NCBI GenBank assembly: GCA_947038515.1
Contig: CAMQWJ010000003.1
Location: 62,001-126,000, forward strand
DNA: 64,000 nt
Direction of reading: 5' to 3'
From: an uncultured Fusobacteriaceae bacterium
GTDB lineage: Bacteria; Fusobacteriota; Fusobacteriia; Fusobacteriales; Fusobacteriaceae
In this document: one piece after another, positions 58,401-64,000 of the stretch
How positions within the stretch are numbered: the first letter of the stretch is position 1
How the letters are laid out: every line of letters begins with the position of its first letter
Made by a program: the position numbers and the translations under genes
The notes under the pieces: model-generated
The model's input: the letters and a program-made list of their open reading frames with translations, nothing else
Database searches by the model: none
Told to the model about the DNA's origin: nothing

Positions 58401-58681
58401 ACTGGATCGGTTGGTCCAATGGGTTGTATTTCTATTTGTCTTTTACTTCTATCATTTTTATTTGAACTTAAAAAATAGTTGAAAAATAATAAAGCATTTT
58501 TTTGGGGGATACTTCTCTCTTGGATTTCTTTTGTAACTATAATCTCTTCAGTTTCATTAGGGTTAATAATGGTATTTCCAAAACCTAGGTTGTTCATCAA
58601 TAACATTATTAATGTTCCCATAGTTATTGTCATTGCTTTATGATATCTTCTTCGCATCCAATCTTTTAACGTTTTTTCCAT
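54098..58681 (-). CDS. Type V autotransporter adhesin-like protein (1527 residues)
   Basis: Longer paralogue of the neighbouring gene. Signal region MEKTLKDWMRRRYHK plus hydrophobic stretch to about residue 36; the shared FFNYFL-xxx-K-x-R-x-K segment at 67-80; then a passenger (about 130-1075) built of N-x-G-x-I beta-helix rungs. Residues 266-688 form nine consecutive 47-residue units that begin GINKG (see repeat entry). The final ~449 residues are almost identical to the neighbour and end VSFSF. AGGAGG precedes the ATG. A surface adhesin or shield function is inferred from architecture. The gene is AT-rich like its surroundings, with no sign of foreign origin. Confidence 0.9.
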   Translation of the reverse strand: MEKTLKDWMRRRYHKAMTITMGTLIMLLMNNLGFGNTIINPNETEEIIVTKEIQERSIPQKNALLFFNYFLSSNKNDRSKRQIEIQPIGPTDPVVPPTEKIIIWKNGIEISGLTHTTDNHVVTNGIDSGLMTKGGEIINNHTITLSSNNIGIIVNPPEGDTVDVSTGVNNGVIIGHGSGMLANHGVIINESNGTVSNSGDYGMIAVGSLTKAPGIKAIAINRGAIENKGTGGMIAHNGGTIVNDINGSIKNTGTSGIRVNGIDSIGINKGIIRNTNDHGMYTHNSGTITNEIGGSIKNSGNFGMSVDGNNSTGINKGTIANLVDHGINATNSATVTNDVGGSIKNSGNFGMSVNGNNSTGINKGTIANLVDHGIKATDSATVTNDVGGYIKNSGNFGMSVDGNNSTGINKGIIANLNNHGFTAINSGNITNDVKGFIQNNGDFGMKVDGNNSTGINKGIIANFKDYGFTAINMGNIINDNGAFIKNNGKFGMSVDGIGSTGINKGNIANLNDHGIAVTNSGTTINDVGAFIENNGNFGISVHGTDSTGINKGNIMNLKDYGISVTNSGTATNDTGALIQNNGNFGISVDGIGSTGINKGTIANIFDFGMFATNSGSITNEVDGIIKNIGNYGIKISDEGSTGTNKGKILNNGSYGLATINSGTITNELKASIKNKGHYGMSISGNLSNGINKGIIANKGQIGMLVIGEGATGINNGIIRNKSDYGTHVNNGGLLINDTNGIIKNKGHIGMYALDTDSKGVNKGLISNKGNFGMYARNGAIIKNEKGALIRNIGNDGMYIEGENTIAINSGTIANRGDFGMVNSKGLSITNDIDGLIKNKGTVGMLAYGESTTAFNKGIIANKSDYGIYGYLGIVVNDTGASIKNNGSYGMYADGENSSGTNKGTITNKGSYGMQANSGGTILNEEKAIIANKDNYGMKVDSRIDNLFKSTTAINNGTIDNKGLYGMQAIGSLATATNNGTINVTKDGTQSEFNYGMGAFDGATITNTGTINLLGNYQYGMYAAGTGSTLKNEGTINIGSGPDNVAVHLIDGATDITLYNTGAITSEGEFNTATSVEGGKLVMGSGGTIEAESIKGDIYASGALTMSGFDDKYDTYKMFKTDKIEGNIISNSTMFDANLTGKDKYGYYGVEMERKNFAEILDNQELAAILENNYVKEQNTTSSSTSKATSAKEDLYGALKLITSSETLGNAVDQTYGEFYSVTGKQTFDMIKSSNRVIRKNVLESDVVLAPGDAIFIGGANYSQLEEDNDDTLQKYNLDLSGVYFGGEKQLTKNMKVGVVATVGKLDIDYDENGTRNDMQYQANTYMKYKSASNVEYTSMFFAGMTTMETERTLAFTSLHEQMESNSENYYLGLHNSMSKKYFSTSGNNTYLKPKAELNFTYLMQGNISESGKYALDIDKSNSLSIETGLGVALGKDIYTKKGKLNLEIGATGYLELGKPYKDLNGKLSVLDGNATIKGYKGNNSYGDVLLGAKYISNSGVSIFADGGYEVGAHNKGWKTSAGVSFSF
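56618..57886 (-). repeat. Nine tandem 141-bp (47-residue) passenger repeats
   Basis: Units start at residues 266, 313, 360, 407, 454, 501, 548, 595 and 642 of the 1527-residue autotransporter. Consensus: GINKG-x-IAN, then DHG, TNSGT-x-TND, I-KN-x-GNFGMSV, DG-x-x-ST. Units 2 and 3 (residues 313-406) are nearly identical in DNA and look recently duplicated; later units have drifted. Confidence 0.9.
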
Positions 58682-58815
58682 TCTTACTTCCTCCTATAAA
58701 AGTTATCAATTTTTAAAGGTGATGGGAGAATAACACTGTTAGTTGAGTAAAAATCACTTTTAATTTGATCGATAATTTTATATTCGGTAAATTATTTTAA
58801 ATCCTTTTATAAGAA

Positions 58816-58863
58816 TATAAAAAAATGGTGAAGAAAATTATAAATAAATTTTCTTCACCATTT
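58816..58863 (-). terminator. Terminator of gltS-murI, overlapping the murI 3' end
   Basis: A 17-bp perfect stem (58823-58839 with 58847-58863) followed on the minus strand by TTTTTTATATT. One whole arm lies inside the last codons of murI and the stop codon lies in the stem-loop. Confidence 0.9.
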
Positions 58864-59635
58864 GTATATTCATATTTAATATTTTTTCTCCAATAGTTTT
58901 AAAAATATCAGATTCACCACTTACAAAAAATTCTATTTTTCCGTTTTCATGAGAAGGATTTAAAAGATTTTTTTCTTTAAGAATTTTTACAATTTCTTGA
59001 GAACTTCCAAAAGCTGGATCTATAATTGTTCCTAAAAAATATTTTTTGATATCTTCTAATATAATAGGATAATGAGTACATCCTAATATTAAAGTATCAA
59101 TATCTTTAGGTAAAAGAGAAATATAATGTTCTAAAAGAATAAATCGATTTTCGTTATTTGTCCATCCTGTCTCAATCATAGTACAAAATTCTTTACAAGC
59201 AACTTGGGCAACAGTAACATTTTTACTTAACTGAGAAAGCTCTTTTTGATAGCCATTCATAGCAATAGTTAATGGCGTTGCAATTACACCAATTTTAGAA
59301 TTTTGAGTGGAGGCTATTGCAGTAATAGCCCCAGAATGAATGACTCCTACTACAGGAATTTCAGGAAAAGTCTTTTTTATACTTTCTAAAGAAGCAACGG
59401 TAGCAGTATTACAAGCAATCATAATTAACTTACAATTTTTTTTAGCAAGAAAATTAGCAATTTTAAGACATAAAGCCTCAATTTCACATGTCTGCTTATC
59501 ACCATAAGGTGAATTATTGTTATCTGCAAAATAAATTAAATGTTCTTTTGGAAGAAGTTTTTTTATTTGCTTTAATACTGTAAGACCACCAACTCCTGAA
59601 TCAAAAATACCAATACATGATTTATTTGATATCAT
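58838..59635 (-). CDS. murI: Glutamate racemase
   Basis: Makes D-glutamate for peptidoglycan from L-glutamate. The 265-residue enzyme has GIFDSGVGGLTVL at the N-terminus, FADNNNSPYGDK, the first catalytic cysteine in ACNTATVAS (about residue 75), and the second in LGCTHYPI (about 187). AAGGAG precedes the ATG. It lies 56 bp downstream of gltS on the same strand with no terminator between, so glutamate uptake and racemisation are probably co-expressed. Confidence 0.96.
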   Translation of the reverse strand: MISNKSCIGIFDSGVGGLTVLKQIKKLLPKEHLIYFADNNNSPYGDKQTCEIEALCLKIANFLAKKNCKLIMIACNTATVASLESIKKTFPEIPVVGVIHSGAITAIASTQNSKIGVIATPLTIAMNGYQKELSQLSKNVTVAQVACKEFCTMIETGWTNNENRFILLEHYISLLPKDIDTLILGCTHYPIILEDIKKYFLGTIIDPAFGSSQEIVKILKEKNLLNPSHENGKIEFFVSGESDIFKTIGEKILNMNIQMVKKIYL

Positions 59636-59691
59636 TATATCTCCTTATAAAAAAATGATAATAAAATTTCATTCTTCGTATTTTAATATAA

Positions 59692-60876
59692 CTATTTAAA
59701 AATGTTTATAAACATTGTAATAATTGAAACATTTACAAAATCTATAAATAAAGCTCCTACTAGTGGAACAACGAAAAATGCTCTTATAGAGGGACCATTA
59801 GCAACGGTAAAGGCTTCCATATTAGCCATTGCATTAGGAGTAGCACCCATTCCAAAACCACAGTGTCCACAAGCAATTGTAGCAGCATCATAGTCTCTAC
59901 CCATTAGATAGAAAGTAACAAAATAAGCATATAAAGCCATTAATACTGTTTGTGCTAAAAGAATACTGATTAAAGGAACAGCAAGTGCAGAAAGTTCCCA
60001 TAGTTTCATACCCATAAGTGCCATTGCTAAGAATAGAGATAAAGAAATATTTCCAACAGTTGTAATTTCATTAAGTGGCATCTCTTTTTTAGCAGAATCA
60101 AGAATATTTCTTAATATTGCTGCAATTAGCATAGGCATGATGTATGCAGGTAATCCAAGAAATTTTATAAATGGATTGATAAGAGTTCCGATTCCCATTG
60201 CAATAGCTACATAAAATATAGCATGAAATAAATTTTCTTCTGTTATTTTAGATTCAGCCACATGAGAAGAAATAGTTTCATTACTATTTTCTGTATTTTT
60301 AGATGTTAATTTATACTTTTGTAATAATCTTTTACCAACTGGTCCACCAATAAGACAACCAGCAACCAATCCAAATGTTGCAGCAGCAATGGCAACAGTC
60401 ATTCCACCTTGAACTCCAGCATGTTCAAGAATTCCACCTATTGAACCAGCAGTTCCATGTCCTCCTGTAAGGGCTACAGATCCTGCAGCGACTCCTAATA
60501 GAGGATGGATATTAAAGATTTTTGCTAAACTAATTCCAAGAATATTTTGTAAAAATATCAATCCTGTGGCAGCACCTAGAAAAATCATTACTTGTATTCC
60601 ACCTTTTTTTAGAATACTAAGACTTGCACTAAATCCAATTGTTGTGAAAAATCCAATCATTAACATGTCTTTTAAGTTAGAATCAAATAATAAACTAAAG
60701 AGTCCAGTCTCATGACCAATCAGTGAGAAGATTGAGAATAAAACACCACCAATAACTGGTGCAGGGATAAAAAACTTTTCAAAAAAATAAACTTTACTTT
60801 TTATCCCCCTTCCGATAAGTAGTACAATAACTGCCATAAATAAAGTTTCTGTCATTCCAATTTTAATTACTTCCAT
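59692..60876 (-). CDS. gltS: Sodium/glutamate symporter
   Basis: Imports glutamate with sodium across the inner membrane. The 394-residue ESS-family protein has about ten membrane segments and the GltS features GGHGTAGSIGGILEHAG (pore loop of the first half) and CGHCGFGMGATPNAMANM (second half), plus FFVVPLVGALFIDFVN near the end. GGGAGG precedes the ATG. First gene of gltS-murI and divergent from the glutamate mutase genes, which supports glutamate as substrate. Confidence 0.95.
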   Translation of the reverse strand: MEVIKIGMTETLFMAVIVLLIGRGIKSKVYFFEKFFIPAPVIGGVLFSIFSLIGHETGLFSLLFDSNLKDMLMIGFFTTIGFSASLSILKKGGIQVMIFLGAATGLIFLQNILGISLAKIFNIHPLLGVAAGSVALTGGHGTAGSIGGILEHAGVQGGMTVAIAAATFGLVAGCLIGGPVGKRLLQKYKLTSKNTENSNETISSHVAESKITEENLFHAIFYVAIAMGIGTLINPFIKFLGLPAYIMPMLIAAILRNILDSAKKEMPLNEITTVGNISLSLFLAMALMGMKLWELSALAVPLISILLAQTVLMALYAYFVTFYLMGRDYDAATIACGHCGFGMGATPNAMANMEAFTVANGPSIRAFFVVPLVGALFIDFVNVSIITMFINIFK

Positions 60877-60915
60877 AAATTAAATTTCCTCCCTAAATAT
60901 AGTTGTGTTAAAAGC

Positions 60916-61018
60916 ATTATAAAAAATAATAGTAAAACCTTGAATCCCGAGGACTCAATACGAAATATACAATATTTTTATCTGTTTGTCAATAGCAAGG
61001 AAAAATAAGGGGATTCAA
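60916..61018. promoter_or_regulatory. gltS / glm divergent control region with palindromic operator candidate
   Basis: On the minus strand TTCAAG (60944-60939), 17 bp, TATAAT (60921-60916) is a gltS promoter. Its -35 overlaps an interrupted palindrome, TTGAATCC (60940-60947), CGA, GGACTCAA (60951-60958), with one mismatch. An exact third half-site, GGATTCAA, lies at 61011-61018. The rest of the 281-bp gap is very AT-rich with alternating TA; I cannot fix the glm promoter. Confidence 0.5.
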
Positions 61019-61157
61019 GAAACAATATATTGTATATATTATACGTATTTATTATATATATATATATAATAAAGGTTGATTTTAAAAAAAGAATATTGTA
61101 TAAAGAATGTATCGACAAAATAAATATTAATTATATATTAAAAGCAGGAGGGTAATG

Positions 61158-61574
61158 ATGGAAAAAAATGGAAAAAAGATTGTAATAGGAGTTATTGGTT
61201 CTGATTGTCATGCAGTTGGAAATAAAATAATTCATCATGTGTTAGAAAGTAATGGTTTTGAAGTAATTAATATAGGGGTACTTTCACCGCAAAGTGACTT
61301 TATTAATGCTGCAAAAGAAACAAATGCAGATGCAATAATAGTTTCTTCTTTATATGGTCATGGTGAATTAGACTGTGAAGGAATGAGAAACAAATGTAAA
61401 GAAGCAGGATTAGGAGATATTTTCTTATATGTAGGAGGAAATATAGTAGTAGGAAAGCAAGAATGGGAAGCTGTTGAAAGTAGATTTAAAGAGATGGGAT
61501 TCAATAGAGTTTACAAGCCAGGAACTAGTATTGAAACAACTTTGAAAGATATTAAAATTGATTTAGGTATGTAA
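61158..61574 (+). CDS. glmS: Glutamate mutase sigma subunit (methylaspartate mutase S)
   Basis: Cobalamin-binding small subunit of adenosylcobalamin-dependent glutamate mutase, which interconverts L-glutamate and threo-3-methylaspartate. 138 residues from ATG 61158, 5 nt after GGAGGG (the ATG at 61155 is only 2 nt away). The B12 signature DxHxxG is visible as [10 protein letters not shown], followed by [14 protein letters not shown] and YVGGNIVVG. First gene of glmS-glmL-glmE. Not to be confused with the glucosamine synthase also named GlmS. Confidence 0.95.
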   Translation: MEKNGKKIVIGVIGSDCHAVGNKIIHHVLESNGFEVINIGVLSPQSDFINAAKETNADAIIVSSLYGHGELDCEGMRNKCKEAGLGDIFLYVGGNIVVGKQEWEAVESRFKEMGFNRVYKPGTSIETTLKDIKIDLGM

Positions 61575-61577
61575 AAT

Positions 61578-62993
61578 ATGAAAAAAATTTATTTGACAAT
61601 CGATTTTGGAAGTACTTACACAAAACTTACTGCAATTGATTTAGAGAGAGAAACAATTTTAGGAACCTCTAAAGCAATAACCACTGTAGAAACAGGGATA
61701 ATGCTAGGGTTTTATGAAGCTTTTGAAACATTAAAAAAGGATATATCAAAGAAATTAAATATAGAAGAAAGTAAAATAGAATTCATAAAAAAAACTGCTT
61801 GTTCTTCAGCAGCTGGTGGATTAAAAATGATTGCTATTGGACTTGTGCCAGAACTAACAACAGATGCTGCTAAAAAAGCTGCGTTAGGGGCAGGGGCTAG
61901 AGTTATTAAAACTTATGCTTTTGAACTTAATAGTCATGAAATGGAAGAAATAAAAAATTCTAATCTTGACATCATTCTTTTGGCAGGGGGAACAGATGGT
62001 GGTAATCATGAATGTATAATTCATAATGCTAAAATGATAGTAGAACATAAAATAGAAGTTCCTATTGTTGTAGCAGGAAATAAAAGTGCTGTTGATGTAA
62101 TTGAAAAATTATTTAATGAAGCTGGCATATATTATAAAATTAGTGAAAATGTTATGCCAATTTTAAATAAATTGAATGTAGAACCAACTCGTGAAGCAAT
62201 TAGGCAGGTCTTTATGCAAAAAATTGTTGAAGCGAAAGGAATGGGAGAAGCTGAAGAGTTTACTTCTGGAATTCTTATGCCAACGCCAGCAGCAGTGCTT
62301 AAAGCTGCAGAAATTCTTTCGGTTGGAAGTGATGTTGAAGATGGTATTGGAGATATTTTAGTTGTTGACATAGGTGGAGCCACTACGGATATTCATTCGA
62401 TTTCAAAAGGATTACCTACAAAACCAGCAGTTGTTCTTAAAGGGTTAGAAGAACCTTTTGTTAAAAGGACTGTTGAAGGGGATTTAGGAATGCGGTATTC
62501 TTCACTGGCACTTTTAGAAGCTGGAACAAGTAAAAGAATAACCTCTCTATTAGAAGATAAATATAAACATTTAAATCCTAAAGAGATGTGTGAGTATAGA
62601 TACAATAATATAAAAATGGTACCTATGACTGACGAAGATTTGGCTTTTGATGAAGCTATGGCAAAAGTAGCTACAGATATTGCAATGGAAAGACACTGTG
62701 GAGTGTTGGAAGTTATTTATACCCCGATGGGAAGTATGTTTAGCCAGTTGGGTAAAGATTTACTAGAAACGCCATTGATAATAGGAACTGGAGGCGTAAT
62801 TGTTCACAGTAAAAATCCAAACAAGATATTAGAAGCAGGAATTTTCAATCCTGAAAAGCCAATAAATTTAAAACCAATAAAACCTAAATATTGGATAGAT
62901 AAGACTTATATACTTTCTAGTATGGGGTTATTGGCAGAAGATTATCCTGATTTATCTATTAGACTAATGAAAAAGTATTTGTTAGAGGTTTAG
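61578..62993 (+). CDS. glmL: Glutamate mutase accessory protein GlmL (MutL)
   Basis: A 471-residue ASKHA-fold ATPase encoded between the two glutamate mutase subunits in glutamate-fermenting bacteria, probably a reactivase or chaperone of the B12 enzyme. ATPase motifs: IDFGSTYTKLTAID at the N-terminus, ILLAGGTDGGNHE, and VVDIGGATTDIHS in the middle. It starts 3 bp after the glmS stop with only a weak SD, so translation is probably coupled. Confidence 0.95.
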   Translation: MKKIYLTIDFGSTYTKLTAIDLERETILGTSKAITTVETGIMLGFYEAFETLKKDISKKLNIEESKIEFIKKTACSSAAGGLKMIAIGLVPELTTDAAKKAALGAGARVIKTYAFELNSHEMEEIKNSNLDIILLAGGTDGGNHECIIHNAKMIVEHKIEVPIVVAGNKSAVDVIEKLFNEAGIYYKISENVMPILNKLNVEPTREAIRQVFMQKIVEAKGMGEAEEFTSGILMPTPAAVLKAAEILSVGSDVEDGIGDILVVDIGGATTDIHSISKGLPTKPAVVLKGLEEPFVKRTVEGDLGMRYSSLALLEAGTSKRITSLLEDKYKHLNPKEMCEYRYNNIKMVPMTDEDLAFDEAMAKVATDIAMERHCGVLEVIYTPMGSMFSQLGKDLLETPLIIGTGGVIVHSKNPNKILEAGIFNPEKPINLKPIKPKYWIDKTYILSSMGLLAEDYPDLSIRLMKKYLLEV

Positions 62994-63069
62994 AAATAAA
63001 ATAAAAAATATTTTAAGTCAGTTATAAAAATGAAAATTCAACGGACTTAACAATAGAATAGGAGGAAAA

Positions 63070-64000
63070 ATGAAATTAAAATTTAAAAAATGGACAGAAG
63101 AAGAATTCTTTAGTATTAGAGAAGAAGTTTTAAAGCAATGGCCTACAGGAAAAGAGGTTGATTTAGAGGAAGCTATCAGATACCATAAAGCACTTCCAGA
63201 TCATAAAAGTTTTTCTAAAAAGCTTATAGATGCTAAAAAGAAAGGAATAACTTTAGCTCAACCACGTGCTGGAGTTGCACTAATAAGCGAGCATATTGAG
63301 TTATTAAACTTTCTTGATACAGAGGGTGGAGCAGATTTATTACCTTCAACTATTGATGCTTATACAAGACAAAACAAATATGAGAATTGTCAACATGGAA
63401 TAGAAGAATCAGAAAAAGCAGGAAGATCTCTTCTTAATGGATTCCCAGGTGTAAATCATGGTGTTAAAGGATGTAGAGAAGTTGTAGAGGCTGTAAATTT
63501 ACCACTTCAAATGAGACATGGAACACCAGATGCTAGATTACTTTCAGAAATTATGATGGCTGCTGGATTTACTTCTAATGAAGGTGGAGGAATAACTTAT
63601 AACATTCCTTACGCTAAAGATGTTTCAATAGAGCAAACATTAATTGACTGGCAGTATATAGATAGATTAGTTGGATATTATGAAGAAAAAGGGGTTTCTA
63701 TTAATAGAGAACCGTTTGGACCATTAACTGGAACACTTGTTCCACCTAGTATGTCAAATGTTGTTCAAATTTTAGAGTGTTTATTAGCTGCTGAACAAGG
63801 AGTTAAAAATTTAACATTAGGATACGGACAATGTGGAAATTTAGTACAAGACGTTGCTGCTGTTAGAGCATTAGAAGAGCAAGCTACTGAATATTGTAAA
63901 GAGTATGGATATAATGATGTTGTAATCACTACAGTTTTCCACCAATGGATGGGAGGATTCCCTGCAGATGAGGCAAAAGCATTTGGAGTAATTTCTAATG
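63070..64000 (+). CDS. glmE: Glutamate mutase epsilon subunit, partial (cut by right edge)
   Basis: Catalytic large subunit of glutamate mutase. The first 310 residues are present, beginning [20 protein letters not shown] behind GGAGG at 63061-63065, and including [31 protein letters not shown] and [13 protein letters not shown], which contain substrate-binding arginines of the family. The frame is open to the last base; the full protein is about 480 residues. With glmS and glmL it starts glutamate fermentation through methylaspartate and mesaconate. Confidence 0.95.
   Translation, partial: MKLKFKKWTEEEFFSIREEVLKQWPTGKEVDLEEAIRYHKALPDHKSFSKKLIDAKKKGITLAQPRAGVALISEHIELLNFLDTEGGADLLPSTIDAYTRQNKYENCQHGIEESEKAGRSLLNGFPGVNHGVKGCREVVEAVNLPLQMRHGTPDARLLSEIMMAAGFTSNEGGGITYNIPYAKDVSIEQTLIDWQYIDRLVGYYEEKGVSINREPFGPLTGTLVPPSMSNVVQILECLLAAEQGVKNLTLGYGQCGNLVQDVAAVRALEEQATEYCKEYGYNDVVITTVFHQWMGGFPADEAKAFGVISN

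Noticed and set aside
61020-61075. Alternating TA tract near glmS as a replication origin element
   Set aside because: No DnaA boxes or origin genes nearby; simple AT-rich promoter DNA is enough.

Overview
The window is low-GC, densely coded bacterial DNA that reads as a chromosomal segment of a Fusobacterium species, probably one of the amino-acid-fermenting group. It combines outer-membrane traits (three autotransporters, HldD heptose epimerase, periplasmic-type lipoproteins) with Firmicute-like cytoplasmic genes (AddAB, WhiA, HemZ, ptb-buk), and it carries the glutamate mutase genes typical of fusobacterial glutamate fermentation. The genus is inferred from gene content and base composition; no 16S rRNA or tRNA gene was seen. 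|| Layout. 1-4.6 kb: end of a TPR protein, lysS, ligA. 4.6-6.6 kb (minus): an autotransporter with a lipoprotein-like signal, divergent from secA. 6.7-18.3 kb (plus): secA, a lipoprotein, a cysteine-rich/PHP fusion, hldD, uppP, a hemZ-ComEA-like fusion, hslO, tatD, acpS, and prfB with its programmed +1 frameshift. 18.3-19.1 kb: an orphan gene between two copies of a 44-bp sequence, followed by a decayed prfB fragment; this looks like a recent insertion. 19.1-21.6 kb: oligopeptide-binding lipoprotein and M42 aminopeptidase. 21.7-23.3 kb (minus): a penicillin-acylase/bile-salt-hydrolase family enzyme and two small genes. 23.5-25.9 kb: udk, a LysE-type exporter, mnmA. 26.1-32.2 kb: ptb, buk, leucine dehydrogenase, then a transporter with an M20 amidohydrolase. 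32.3-38.1 kb (minus): addB-addA. 38.4-50.4 kb: polA, whiA, ribF, scpA, murJ, a coiled-coil protein, coaBC fused to a lipoprotein tail, truB, typA. 50.6-58.7 kb (minus): two large paralogous autotransporters whose last ~1.35 kb are almost identical. 58.8-60.9 kb (minus): gltS-murI, divergent from glmS-glmL-glmE, which runs off the right edge. || How the genes work together. gltS imports glutamate, murI racemises it for peptidoglycan, and the glutamate mutase genes start its fermentation through methylaspartate. Leucine dehydrogenase with Ptb and Buk suits ATP formation from branched-chain or butyryl-CoA intermediates. OppA, M42 and M20 enzymes supply amino acids. || Most unusual points: hldD and prfB both have a strong Shine-Dalgarno too far from the start codon, with a perfect hairpin between them that would restore normal spacing; the acylase-family gene seems to start at ATC or ATT; two cytoplasmic enzymes (HemZ, CoaBC) run in frame into exported-type domains; an orphan gene sits inside a duplication; and the autotransporter pair has homogenised barrels.
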